DNA of 64,000 nt from the NCBI GenBank assembly GCA_025093555.1, contig JAIWNF010000017.1:744001-808000 (forward strand). Reading direction: 5' to 3'. Below are positions 24,801 through 36,334 of this stretch, one piece after another (position 1 is the stretch's first letter; each line of letters opens with the position of its first letter). The stretch comes from Circinella umbellata (lineage: Eukaryota > Mucoromycota > Mucoromycetes > Mucorales > Lichtheimiaceae). The notes beneath the pieces are model-generated. The model was not told the DNA's origin, ran no database searches, and worked only from the letters and a program-made list of their open reading frames with translations. A program made the translations under genes and the position numbers.

Positions 24801-25233
24801 TTGTCCGTACTACTACCGGAATCGCGATTTGTTGTTCCGGTACTTGACCGGTTGATTGATCGCCATGAACTTGACACATCGATCGTTCCTCCTCCTCTAT
24901 TTTCTCTTGTAACTTTAGTTGTTCTAGATTCTATTTAATAAAGTCCAATTATGTATGTTTTAACATTGTGATAAAAGGTTTCAGTTTTTAAGAGAAGCAG
25001 CAAGTAGCAATATGTGTATATATACATAATGCTTCCTACGCACGGTCCCCTTTTTTTTTCTTCAAGTCAATGGTTTTGTAAAATGGAGTTAAGCTGATAT
25101 ATTATTATTATTATTATTTACTCCTATTATATTGGTGTAACTTACGAAGAGTAGGACATGGTTGAGATAAGTCAGTAGAAGTTCGAGTTGACTTTGACTT
25201 TTTTCTACCAAGACGATCAAAAAAGTCCGTCAT
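18822..25233 (-). CDS. Diaphanous-related formin
   Basis: I traced 21 exons: 25233-25146, 24930-24725, 24578-23995, 23913-23833, 23735-23669, 23580-23248, 23122-22770, 22639-22332, 22239-22019, 21941-21764, 21693-21649, 21567-21505, 21408-21331, 21238-21167, 21047-20724, 20649-20342, 20207-20139, 20053-19970, 19880-19748, 19679-19230 and 19120-18822. They total 4,344 nt, 1,447 residues. The GTPase-binding/FH3 region covers roughly residues 100-590 (AWDVNKKWLMVNQDRQ, FFIRKFMETNL-like, ALINTRRGGQEIM). A coiled coil spans about 620-740, and FH1 polyproline runs about 815-890. FH2 covers about 900-1330 and includes KLKNLQWQKLE, KSRNLNIAVLPRF, LGNYMNG and FGMRVSSINK. A C-terminal autoregulatory DAD follows (MDNLLEKLRSG then RRERRKRQQ). 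Formins nucleate and elongate unbranched actin at hyphal tips and septa under Rho control. The polyproline FH1 is split over five small exons. Confidence 0.94.
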
Positions 25234-25586
25234 ATAGAATATTAATAACTAATACTAATAGTGTTATTAAAGGGTATAAATAAGTATATTTCTAAAAGTG
25301 AGGTAAGGAAAAGAAGAAAAAGAAAAGAAAAAGAGAAAAAAGGAAAGTCGGAAAAGGTTAAAAAAAGGGTGATGGAAGGGGTGGTGAGAAAAGGGTAGTG
25401 CGTTAGAATAAAAACCGGAGGCAATATTTATTGTTTCTTTTTTTAGAATGAGGGAATAATCTAATTTAGTTTTACCATTGTTCTCATTTGTATTCACGCG
25501 ACCTTTTTTTTTTAGGGACCTGAAAAAGAAAAAAATTAGTTTAAAAACACGACGCGTTTCTCTTCCACCCCCCCCCTTTATTTATC
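25234..25586. promoter_or_regulatory. Divergent promoter region, formin and SLD5
   Basis: 353 bp separate the formin ATG (minus) from the SLD5 ATG (plus). The middle is strongly purine-rich on the plus strand (about 25300-25400), and poly-C and poly-T tracts sit just before the SLD5 start. Both promoters must share this interval. No defined factor site is evident. Confidence 0.5.
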
Positions 25587-26611
25587 ATGTTGGGTGACGA
25601 TCCTTCTTCACTTTCATTATCTTCTAGTTTTAATGAATTCAATAATAGTAGTTTACAAGATACCCAAGTTTTTGAAAATGTTTCATTTGTTGATGGTTTA
25701 TTAGAAAGTGGTGAAACTATTAAAGAATTAACCAATGCATGGATGAATGAAAGAAACTCACCTGAACTACTTACATATAAAGGATATTTAGTCAATGAAT
25801 TAGTAGAACAACTTGATTATCAAGTAAGTAATAATTAATAATCATAATCATAAAAATAGTCTTTTTAGAGATTGATTCAATTATTATATATATTAAAATT
25901 ATATATTAAATAATAAGTAAAAGGTAAATCGTATCTTAGAAACACCCATGACAAGTCATCAAGATAAATTAAATTCCATGTTATACCAAAATGAAATTGA
26001 ACGAATTAAATTTATTATAAAAAGTTATTTAAGAACACGTCTTCACAAGGTAAAAAAAAAAATAATAATAATGAAAATGAGAAATAAAAATTAATATTAT
26101 ATAATTTAGATTGAACAATGTACATTAGATCTTTTAAGAAATCAAGATATTGAAGAATTAATGTCTGAAAAAGAACTCATTTATGCTAGAAAGTAAGAAA
26201 ATGAATATAATTAAACCTTTAAAGGAATATATAATTAATGTGATTTATTGTAGTTATCAAAAACTTGTTGAACAACATAATCATGATTCTTTTTTACATA
26301 CATTACCTGAAAGACAACATAAACAAGATGAACGATCTGGTGATTTAAATATGGGTAATAATAATAATAATCAATCAATCAATCATAATCAATATAATAA
26401 TCATTCATATTTATAATAATAATAATCTTATTATTATATAGTGGTAACATCAAATCTTGAAGCACCTGTTTTTATTAAAGTATTGGAAAATTCTGGAAAT
26501 GTTCAATTAGCAAGGGATGAAATGGTTATGTTTGAAAAGGATGATATATTTATTTTACGATATGCTGATATAAGATCCTTATTATTATCTGGTGCTGTTC
26601 GATTATTATAA
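25587..26611 (+). CDS. SLD5: GINS complex subunit SLD5
   Basis: Five exons: 25587-25823, 25924-26049, 26110-26192, 26254-26354 and 26442-26611, 717 nt, 238 residues, close to the usual SLD5 length. An Asn/Ser-rich N-terminal 40 residues is followed by TIKELTNAWMNERNSPELL, then the helical A domain (LNSMLYQNEIERIKFIIKSYLRTRLHKIEQ). The C-terminal B domain reads APVFIKVLENSGNVQLARDE and ends FILRYADIRSLLLSGAVRLL. SLD5 with PSF1-3 forms GINS, part of the CMG replicative helicase with Cdc45 and MCM2-7 in the nucleus. All introns are GT-AG. The stop is only 99 bp from the convergent stop of the C1/peroxin gene. Confidence 0.94.
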
Positions 26612-26710
26612 CATTTCATTCATCTCTTAGTGTTTATTATATTATAACACTAAAAAATTTGTACATATTTTGTTGTTTCAACTATTTATAAAAATAAAAA
26701 AAGTTCTGGA

Positions 26711-28776
26711 CTACATTTTTAGTTCGCAATTTCTGATCCAACGCCGACGACGGATTATAGACTGTTGATAGGGTTCAGACTTTGGATTAGTCCAATTTTC
26801 ATCCATATAGATCCATCCTTCTTCTTTTTTAGGCCGTACAGCTATCTATTATATGAATTATGTTCAATAGATCTTTTTTTTTCTTGATTTATATAATAAA
26901 AAATAGTACCTCTTTAATAATACATATGATAAAGCTGATATTAGAACTAGAATACATAATGTACATGAATCAAAATAAAATAGATTTTTTACGTACCTAT
27001 TTGAAGAGCATCATCTATCCATGGTCCAGTCGTATCAATCTTCCAATCTTTGCATTTCCAATAATATCCTTTTGGTGAATCTCTTTCTTGATTTGGTGAT
27101 GGTTGTGGTATTCCATAAAGATTGGACCATGGTATTATTTCATCCTTTTTTTTCAAAAAATAAATAAATAAATAGGTCATCTCAACTTTTTATTCAATTC
27201 TAAACTTATTTTTTTAGTTTTACCTTTATAAAATTTTCATTTGATTTCCTTTGATTTTCATAGATTGATATAGTTAATTCCTTTATAGTATTACTGCTAT
27301 TACTTGATGATTGTTTATTATTAATAATATACCATTCTTGAAAAGGAATGAACATCCAATCTTTAATAATATTGAAAAATAATAAATCTTTTCTTGTTTC
27401 AATAAGACGTGTTAAAAAGGTTTTGACGAAACGTGTATGAATAGCAAAAACAAACCATCCAATGGATAAAAATATCCAGTGAAGAGGTATGAACCAGAGA
27501 AAGATCACGGTGATTGATATTGATAACAACACAATTTGAATGCATATTTCTTGGTTTAACATGCTATAATATTTGTTATAATAATGGATGAGTTGATCAT
27601 AAACAAGTGCAAATTCACCCATCATGTTTTGAATATTTTTTAAATTGTTTTTATAAGTAGGTGTAGTCGTGTTATTATTACTATTCGTAAGTAATGATAA
27701 AAAAGTGGATGTTGTACTGGCCGTTGTTTTTGGTGATGGTGTCTGTTGTTGTTGATCTGTTGTTTTCTTTTTTTTATCTGAACTATCGTTGCTATTAATA
27801 TTAGAAGAATGATCGTTATTAATTTGATCAGTAGTAGTCCTGTTGATATCTTTGGAACTAGCATTATCTTGGGAAGATATATTATTTTGTTCTTGTTGAG
27901 GTGGATGAGATAGTATAAGGTATAGTAAAATACATTGAGGTATTAATAAGAAAAGTTTTGGATAAAGGCCTTGAAATAATAAAAAAATTAATACGTTATT
28001 ATAACATTCCAATAAAAAAAAACATGTCAATGATGATGGTATAACAAGTATATATAGTGTACTTACATAACAATGTATAAATCAAGATAGAAATCCAGCT
28101 TTTAACAGGTTTATCCCAACATACTAATAAAATAATCGCATCACGTAAATTAAATACAATAGTACATCGAGTAACAAATCTAGTAAAATTTTTAGCTGTT
28201 GTATGAGGATGTAATGGTGGTTGATTAGCTAAATATTCACTTGAATATTGTTTGAATACTGTGTTTTGATCTGATGAAACATCAAGCGCTGTTAATATGA
28301 TAAGTTCTTGTAATTGTTTAAGAGCATTATTTATATTGATCTTGTTATTATTATCACTGCTAGATGAAGTTATAGTCAAACTAGAAGATTGTGGTTCTTT
28401 TTATATTTATTAGAGACTGGGTACTTCATTACTATTTATTAATATTATTATCATTACCTGAACATTCTTGCTGTAAATTATTCAATAATGACTTTTCTGC
28501 TGATGTTTCTTTTGATAACTGATGACTTATCGTCTGACATTCAGCAGATACATTTTTTTGACAATGATGATGGACCACATAATTACATTCTATTATTACA
28601 AACAGTGATATTATTAATAGCATTGTTCTTTTACGTATGATTATTATATATAGCATAGATACATTACCTGAGCATTGAACTCCTTGCTGTATTAAACCCC
28701 AAAGAAGTTTAGAACAATATTGACAATAAGTTGGAGAAAAGAATGTGGATGGTTTAAAAGAATGAGATGTAGGCAT
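26711..28776 (-). CDS. C1 zinc finger + Pex24/Pex30-like peroxin + DysF protein
   Basis: Six exons: 28776-28668, 28589-28458, 28396-28067, 27969-27224, 27144-26997 and 26841-26711, 1,596 nt, 531 residues. Residues 5-52 form a complete C1 (phorbol ester/diacylglycerol-type) zinc finger: His, CxxC in TYCQYC, CxxC in CSEC, HHHC and a last Cys. A linker follows. Next is a peroxin-like membrane region with hydrophobic pairs (about 150-210 and 330-400, including FTRFVTRCTIVFNLRDAIILLV and IPLHWIFLSIGWFVFAI). The DysF halves come last: ISIYENQRK, then IIPWSNL, and finally EEGWIYMDENW with RRRRWIRN. DysF-peroxins of this class shape ER-peroxisome contacts. The added C1 domain suggests recruitment by a membrane lipid, which is inference. 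Asn/Ser-rich low complexity separates the membrane pairs. Confidence 0.88.
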
Positions 28777-29271
28777 GATTATTTTAACAAAGAAAAGAAA
28801 AAGAAAGCAGAGAGAGAGAAAAAAGAAGTTCATTAATTCAAACAAACATTCTTTATTATTATTTATTCCATTATAATCTAAACAATAAACAAAAGAAAAA
28901 CCTGTTTTACAATTTGATCATTCTTCAACCATTAAAAGCGCACACACACACACACACATGATAATGATATCACTACTATTAGACATCCCTTTGTCAATTT
29001 TCAAAAGAGAGTTTGTCTATCAAAAATTTCATTTTAAAAGAGTATAAAACTAAAAAAGGTCAAGCTCAACTTGTGTCTGGTTACCTAATTTGCATTGGAT
29101 TTCTTGCATTGTGACACATTTGAGAGAAAAAAAAACACAGTAACCACCTGTTTATATTATTATTATTGTTAAAGTCTAAATATAACATAACAAGCCTTGT
29201 CTGTTCTTTTCTTTTCTTTTTTTTTTCTTTTTTATTATTTTCTTTAATAGAAATATAAAATAATAAAATAA
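28777..29271. promoter_or_regulatory. Divergent intergenic region, C1/peroxin and coiled-coil genes
   Basis: 495 bp between opposing start codons. It holds a CA run at 28940-28957, the 12-mer TCAAAAGAGAGT near 29001 and a pyrimidine-rich tract (about 29199-29245) just before the plus-strand start. No open frame is supported. Confidence 0.45.
28940..28957. repeat. (CA)n microsatellite
   Basis: Nine CA units in the divergent region upstream of the C1/peroxin gene. Confidence 0.8.
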
Positions 29272-32200
29272 ATGGCGTCGAATCCGAACAGAGCAAGTAG
29301 TGGTGCTCCGAAACGACGATCGATATTAGGCGAACTTGGCATTAAACCTAATGGAGCTAATGGTGTCGCACCTTCACCTTCACCTAAAAAGCAACCAACA
29401 ACTGATTCACCCACAACACCAACAGTAGCCACAAGAAGAGCTTCTTTAGCTCGGGCTTCCAAAACACCAACCACACGACCTCGTCCTCTTTCCATGGCAG
29501 GTACAACAAATATTTCTTCATCATTAGCATCATCAGCTGGAAATCGTACTGCTCCATCCTCTCCCACTGTACAACGATCTAGTAGTAAAGCTGTTACAGG
29601 TGGTAATACTGTGGGTGGTATTCAACAACGTAAAACACCAGCAGCTATTAATACTGCAAAAGCTACTGCTGCTTCAGTAAATGGTCCAAAAACACCTACA
29701 CCTACCACAGCAACAGCAAGACGTCGATCCGTTGTATCTACATCCACGTCTTCACAAGGAACACCTAATTCACCTTTATTACGTCGTGGATCAACAGCAA
29801 CAACAAAAAGAAGGTCAATAGCTGGATCACCTTCACCTTCTGCATCTTCTTCTACGGCTAGAAAAACTCTTGAACAACTTAAAGAACTTCAACAAAAGGT
29901 AGAAGTTTATTATTTTATAATATTTTCGAGAAGGATGATTTCTTTTTTCAATAGTTTTTTTTTCCTCTTAAATATATTAAAGCATATGAATGGAATAATT
30001 TATTTAGTTGGCGGATAAAGAAAAAGAGTTAGAAGAAAAAGAATCCATGATTCATGAACTCCAAATGAAAATGACGGATTTATCAGCTTCTGACAAATCT
30101 TCTGAAGATCCAGCTACACCTTTATTATCTTCTTCGTCCATGTTAATTCCATGTGATTCATCTGTTGAATCTGAACGAGATAAGACATTACTTGATGATA
30201 TTGATAAAGTAAAAAATGAGGTATTTTATCATCGTAATTTAAAGAGAATAACTATGTATACATGTATGATATAAACCATAATAAATGATGTGGTTTTCCA
30301 TCTTTAGTATCAGCATGAAATCGAATCCATTCGAAAACAATTAAAACAAGCCCAAAAAGAAAAAGAAGCTGTTACTGTTGAAGTAGTAAGTGCCAAGCAG
30401 TTCTCTTTAAAGAATAAATTTGGTTAACCAATTTACTAATTCTCATTTATCTATAATTATTAAGAAGGATCAAGAAACATTAAAGGTACTATTTATATAA
30501 ATCATTTGAGTTTGTATTCTTTGATCTCTATAATAATAAGTTATTAATTTTAAATCATATACATATATATAGAGTGAAATCCGTCGTCAAGTGAATGAAG
30601 AAGTGAGTATGGCTCACAAGGTTGCTATGGAACAACTTGTAGAAGAACAAGAACGTAAATGGCAATCAGAAATACAACTGATTCGTGGTGACCATGAAAA
30701 AACATTGACACAACTTGAAGCTGAACATGCCAAATTAGTTGCAGATACTGAAAATAACTTTCAAGTAAGTAAAAATGAAACTTTGACTAGCTACTCTTAT
30801 CAAGTCACCTTACTAATCTACAATATAGACAAAAATTAAAGTTATGAATGAAGAAAAAGAGAACCAAGTAAAAGAACTTCAAGATCGTATCACCGAAATG
30901 GAAAAAACACTTGATGATTCTCGTAATGTGAGTAATTTACGACGCCTTGAACGTCAAATAACTGAAAACCAAGCAGTATTCGATGACTTCAAACGTCAAG
31001 CAGCTCAAGCGACTGAATCATTGGAACGACGTTTCCGTGATGAAATGCAACAACTTCAAAATGGCAATGATGATACAGCAGAAGTATGGTTAGGCAAGAA
31101 TCGTGCTGCACAACAAGAAATTGATCGTTTACAAGCTTCTTCAATTGAATTGAAAACAAAACATGCAGCTGAATTACAAAATATCAAAGATAGTTATGAT
31201 GAACAAATCAATGATTGGAGTGCAAAATGTGAAGAACAAGAGAACGAAATGGATAGTCAAGCACATCAAATCGAATCTTTATTAACACAAATTGATGATT
31301 TACAAAATTCATTGGAAGCTTCAACGAAACGTTTGGAACGTAACTCATCTTATAACAAAAAGAAACAATTGATGGAACCATCCGTGTCAGAAGAAGAAAC
31401 AGGCTTTCATCATCGTCATTGTGAAGAAAAATTACAAGCACAAAAATTGGAAGTTGAAGATTTACATCGTCGTATTTCGAATTTGAAACAATCCAATGAA
31501 GCTCAACTAAATCGTTTAGGTCATGAAAAGGCACGTGAATTACAAGAACTTCGAAAGGAAATGCAACAAGTACAAGATATGTTGGATACAACCAAACAAC
31601 AAAGTGAAGAACGATTATCATCGATTGCTCAACAACATAAAAAAGAGATTCATGTAATGCATGAACAATATCAAAAATTGGTAGATATCAAGGATCGTGA
31701 ATTAGAAGATTATTCATATCGTGTCAAAGCCATTGCAGCTACAAAACAAAAAGAAATGGATCGTGTACGAGAAGAATCAAATGAAAAGATTAGTGAGATA
31801 GAAAATCATATCGAAGGTTATGAGGTGAGTTTCGTTTAAAAAAAAACTTTTAAACTTTTTTTATATATTTCATATTCTTCCTTTTTGAATCGAGGAAGAA
31901 GAACGAGAGTGGACGTTTATGATGAGAGATATAAAAAAATTTTTGTTGTGTTTCTCATTATTCCCTTCTCTTGTTTTTCTTTGACTTTACTTTTTTTTTT
32001 GTCTACGTATTTGATTGGGGCTTATTAGTATTATACAATGATGATCTGATTTCATAATATGTTATTATTATTATTACTATCTATATTTATACCCATTCAA
32101 ATCATCATCCTCATTTATTATTATCATCATCATCATCAAAAATCATCATCATTCGCCTATCATTATCATTACTATTATAAATTCATTATAGACACGTATT

Positions 32201-32400
32201 CATCAATTCGAACGACAAACAGATGAACTTCAACAAAAATGTATAGCTCATCAGGATGAAAATGTTCAATTAGCTCGGTATGTTATTATTAATATAAGAA
32301 TCTCTTGTTTTTTTTTTAATTATTAACCAACATATCTGTATATATGATACATAGTTTGATCTCACAACTTCAAGGCGAACTACATACAGGAAACGCTTAA
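29272..32400 (+). CDS. Long coiled-coil protein with basic Ser/Thr-Pro-rich head
   Basis: Eight exons: 29272-29898, 30008-30220, 30308-30385, 30465-30485, 30573-30764, 30829-31824, 32192-32277 and 32355-32400, 2,259 nt, 752 residues. The first ~200 residues are basic and rich in SP/TP and RRxS sites (for example PKRRSILGELGIKP), typical of a phospho-regulated, perhaps microtubule- or cortex-binding head. From about residue 205 almost to the end there is near-continuous coiled coil with heptad Leu/Ile and Glu/Lys/Gln charge. No catalytic domain and no CAP-Gly or kinesin motor is present. I do not recognise the family. Myosin-tail or tropomyosin-like hits would be expected from composition alone. 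Exon 4 encodes exactly seven residues (KDQETLK), one heptad. Confidence 0.85.
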
Positions 32401-32594
32401 TAAATATATAAATAATTTTTGTATATCTTTCTTTTTTTTTTGAATACCAAAAATTCCCACCCTCCCCAAATTATTATTATAACTCTTATTATTATTCTTA
32501 TTATATCTTGTTGTTTTAAAAAAAGCGAGATACCCTTTTTCTGTTATTCTTTATACAACAAGAACAGCAACCAACGTTGTTATTTATTTATTTA

Positions 32595-33062
32595 TTATTT
32601 TGCTTTTTCTACAAATGCTTGTAACTTGTTCGTATCAGAACATTCTTCTTCAACCAATCTTTCACCAGGACCATTCTGTTGTTAAAGATATATATATTAT
32701 TATTAATATGATGAAAAGAAATATTTATTAAACGCAGAAAATAAGGTGTATAGTTTTACCTTTGTCCACTGAAATAAAGTTGGGATAGCTGTCAACGAAT
32801 AACGAGAACGATAAACATTATTAGTACTTCTCCATTCGTCACGTAAACCAACGGGTGCTTCAATTAAAGCAGAAGTAGCAGGAGCATGGTCCAAAATAGC
32901 TTTTCTTATGCGAGGATCAGCAATAACACAATCCGGACACCAAGATTCAGAAGTCTCGGGTAACTCATTACCAAAGAATAAAACAAATACAGGAGAATGT
33001 TCTTCTAGTACTTTTTTTAATGTTTGGTCAAAAGCTTCAACAGTCGTGCGAACGGCTTTCAT
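32595..33062 (-). CDS. TXNDC17/TRP14-like thioredoxin-fold protein
   Basis: Two exons: 33062-32760 and 32675-32595, 384 nt, 127 residues, the usual length of this family (DUF953). The active-site motif is WCPDC (in ESWCPDCVIADP), as in TRP14, not the WCGPC of classical thioredoxin. YSLTAIPTLFQW supplies the cis-Pro segment. The family are cytosolic oxidoreductases that reduce small disulfides and persulfides using thioredoxin reductase. The intron is GT-AG. Its start codon is 133 bp from the divergent SDR gene, so the two probably share a promoter region. The stop converges on the coiled-coil gene. Confidence 0.93.
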
Positions 33063-33195
33063 TCTTTTCTTTTTAAAGAGTTATAAAATAAAGAAAGGAA
33101 AAAAGTGCACGCGGGGGTTCATCCCAATTTTATATATTAATAGCATTTTTTTTCTTCCTCTTTCCTTTTCTTTTTTTTTTTTGTCATTTCCCGAC
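33063..33195. promoter_or_regulatory. Compact divergent promoter, TXNDC17-like and SDR genes
   Basis: Only 133 bp separate the two opposing start codons. The interval contains a GCACGCGGGGGTTC patch near 33106 and a pyrimidine-rich tract before the SDR start. A shared bidirectional promoter is inferred from spacing. Confidence 0.5.
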
Positions 33196-34602
33196 ATGTT
33201 GTCTACCATCTATTCAAGTAAGTGAATGTTTTTTTTTTAATTGAAAATGATGATATAATCCTTCAAATATTTTTAGTTTTTTTTTTAAACTTATATTTAT
33301 ACGTGTCTATATAGTCTTTTTTTGGATCGGTTTCTTGGCCGTAGTGCCTTATGTTGCCTTGGTTATTTATGGCGCGTATGGCTGTCAGGAACAAGACTTG
33401 AAAAAGAAGTATAATGCTCAATGGTAAGTTTTTCTTTTCATTTTAAGTACTATTACCTCTTTGGTAGTTATATACTTGATAGATTATGCTTGTTATTTTA
33501 TATTATATCCTGTGTATATACTACATACATAATATAAACATATATTTTGAAACTTTATTATTAATCAAAATGTATAAATATATATCAATTCACCAGGGCC
33601 CTTGTTACTGGTGGTTCATCTGGTATTGGTGCCGCTTTAGTACGTAAATTAGCAAGCCAAAAGTTAAATGTTGTCATTGCTGCTTTGGATGATGCTCTTC
33701 TGAAAGAATTCAAGACTAAAATTGTTGAAGAATATCCTAATCAAGAATTCCGGTTCGTTCCATGCGATCTTTCTTCTCCTACAGCCGATTATTTGGAATC
33801 GATTAAAAAGTCCACAGAAGATATTGACATTCAAATTTTGTGTAACAATGCCGGTTTCATTACTACTGGATGCTTTGCAGATACCGCTGAAAAACGTAAT
33901 ATGGCCAATTATCATACCAATGTTACCGCTTGTTTAACATTGTCACATTATTTCTTGAATCGTATGTTGGATAAGGGTCTTAAGGGTTTGGTCACTTATA
34001 CATCTAGTAGCGCTGGCTTTATTCCTAATCCTATGGGTGCCTTGTATGGTAAGAAGCTTATAATTAATAGTAGTGACAGGATGAATTTTATTTTGAGCGT
34101 TTATTAATTATTATTGTTATTGTTACTTTTCATGGGGAACGGTTTAGCTTCCACAAAGGATTTCTTGACTACATTTGCTGCTTCCATTGCTGCTGAACAT
34201 GTTGAAGATGGTATTGATGTACTTGTTATTGTAAGTAACTTTTTTTTATTAATTGAGTTTATTTCAAAGAAATGGTAAAGAGAACACTAATGCTAATGTG
34301 TGTGTGTGTTTTTTTAGCATCCATCTCCCATCGACTCTAACTTTTATAGTAACGCTGGAAAAATGTCTGCTCTTTTATCAGCACAAAAGATTTCATCGCC
34401 CCCTTCTGTTGTTGCTGATACTGTTTGCCGAAATGCTGGTAAAGTAGTTGTTGCTGATCAAGGTATCATTACTGTTCTTATGAAGATTGGATTGACCAAG
34501 GTTTTGGATTGGAATGTATTTACTGAATTAATGAAGTTGGCTATTCCATTTAATGGTGATTATAAGGCTATGAAGGTTAGACGTGAAGTCAAACGTGATT
34601 AA
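33196..34602 (+). CDS. Membrane-anchored short-chain dehydrogenase/reductase
   Basis: Five exons: 33196-33217, 33315-33423, 33597-34048, 34148-34230 and 34318-34602, 951 nt, 316 residues. An N-terminal hydrophobic segment (about residues 6-30) acts as anchor. The Rossmann fold shows TGGSSGIG for cofactor binding, CDLSS, NNAG and the catalytic Ser in YTSSSAG with YGAST K (YxxxK). The layout resembles ER-bound 17-beta-HSD/3-ketoacyl-CoA reductase relatives. The substrate cannot be assigned; fatty acid, sphingoid base or sterol oxo-reduction are all possible. No KKxx retrieval signal is seen (the end is VKRD). All introns are GT-AG. It converges on the VAP gene. Confidence 0.9.
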
Positions 34603-34881
34603 GTTTATATGATATATACATATTTAAATAGCTTTTTTTTGTATCTCAATAATAATTTATAATATTCTATAACAATAAAATGAAAAATGAAAAATTATAA
34701 TGATACTTAATAATTCTTGTGTATCTATTATGTTTCTTCTTTTTTTATTTCATTCAAGGCTAATATGATACTATTAGTTAACTGCTACTATTACTATTAT
34801 TATTACTCTTTCTACTATTACATCCTATTCTTTTAATTTTATGTTTACAACAAATCATATATGAAATGATATGAATTGTTA

Positions 34882-36192
34882 TTATAATGACGTTACATGA
34901 ATGACAAAATATCCCAATACGAATGCAAATAAAGCAACCAAGATCACTGTAGAAATTGGGTATCCTGTTGTTGTTGGAGATGGGACCTGAGAACTAGGTT
35001 CAACATCATTTTGTTGTTGTACAGCAAGTTTTGGATCCGTGTGACGTTGACGTAAGGATGAAATTTGGTTTTGATAAACATTCAGCTGTTCCTTCAGTTC
35101 ACCAATTGTTTGAGCTAGATCAACTGCTTGTTTTTCGCTATTATCATGAGGTAAACGAGAAGGAGGAATAGTGTCCTCATTATATATTAATGAAGGTGTT
35201 GTAGAGGTTTGTTCAATTTCGGCACTGCGTCTTAATATTTCTGATACGCTAGATACTTTAGATGCATGTGGTGGAGAAACAACTGATTGTTGTTGTTGCA
35301 ATGGTTCTGTTGTTGTTACTGTTAAGTTATTATAATGTCGTGATGGTTCGATTACAGGAGTATAATTGTTTTGTAATTGCTGCTGTTGCTTTGGTATATC
35401 CTGACAAAGAAAAATAGCTTTGGTGATTAGAAAATCACACCATGATATGTTTATATAAAATAATAAATAATGATATTTACCACTGGTACAGGTTGTGGTT
35501 TTGGCTTAAGTTCTTGTAGTGGTTGAGATTGTTGCTGTGAAGATGACACGTTATCATTAATATCACTGATTTTATCCACAAATCGACATTTAAGTTTTGC
35601 TTGTGAAATACTCTTCTTATTATGTATTTCCATGCTTGTCCACTTTTAACAATAATTAATATCAATTGTCGTTAGTCAATTTTTTTTACAAGTTTAATCT
35701 TTTTTTTTTTATTATTTTGGCTTACCATAGCATGAATTTCTTCGGTACTTTTGATATTTGGATCATTAAGAGGGGTGCTCAAGATCAAAAACTTGTCTTT
35801 ACATTCTTGAGGTGCATCTTGTTCAGCCTGACGATTGACTTAAATAAAAGAGTAATAAGTAGGTTAATATTATAAAATGAGACGGCATAAAAAAAACCAC
35901 TTGAGGTGTTTCTTTTTTATTTACCTAATATTTGTACTGTTCCAAGAGGCTCAATGAATCCGACATTAGGACGTACACTATAAACTTGAGGGGAAGTTGT
36001 TTTTACTTTGAATGCAAGAACCTGATTTGATGAATTTCTCAATATTATATTTTGTTTGATAACACGCGACAACGGTCCTATATATAAGAGAAAGATAGTT
36101 AGATGATGAAGTTCTTTTTTTTTCACTGAACCAAGAATTTAATATTTACGTTCGAATGGTAAAATATGTTCAGGATCGATAATGAGGGTCAT
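34882..36192 (-). CDS. VAP/Scs2-type ER membrane protein (MSP domain)
   Basis: Five exons: 36192-36150, 36077-35925, 35838-35726, 35642-35481 and 35400-34882, 990 nt, 329 residues. The N-terminal major sperm protein domain (about 1-125) shows the VAP pattern: LIIDPEHILPFERPL, IILRNSSNQVLAFKVKTTSPQVYSVRPNVGFIEP and KDKFLILS. The last of these belongs to the FFAT-binding face. A Gln/Ser/Pro-rich linker, a coiled coil (about 245-285) and a single C-terminal transmembrane anchor (STVILVALFAFVLGYFVI) follow. VAPs tether the ER to other membranes by binding FFAT motifs of lipid-transfer proteins. The start codon is 142 bp from the divergent EBP-type sterol isomerase gene, another ER lipid protein. 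Confidence 0.94.
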
Positions 36193-36334
36193 TTAAAAAG
36201 TTGTCGTATTCAAAAAAGAAGAAAGTGAAAAATAGAGGACAAAAAACGGTGAAACTCAAATTAAATAATTAGTGCTGTCAGCGACTTTTTTATTATTATT
36301 ATTAAACTACTTAATTACGTAAAAATAGCAATCA
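36193..36334. promoter_or_regulatory. Compact divergent promoter, VAP and EBP-type genes
   Basis: 142 bp between opposing start codons of two ER proteins linked to lipid metabolism. It is AT-rich with ATT repeats at 36291-36304. Shared control is inferred from spacing only. Confidence 0.5.

Noticed and set aside
31208..31621. 137-residue antisense frame in the coiled-coil gene
   Set aside because: It is a mirror of the repetitive Gln/Glu codons of the sense exon.
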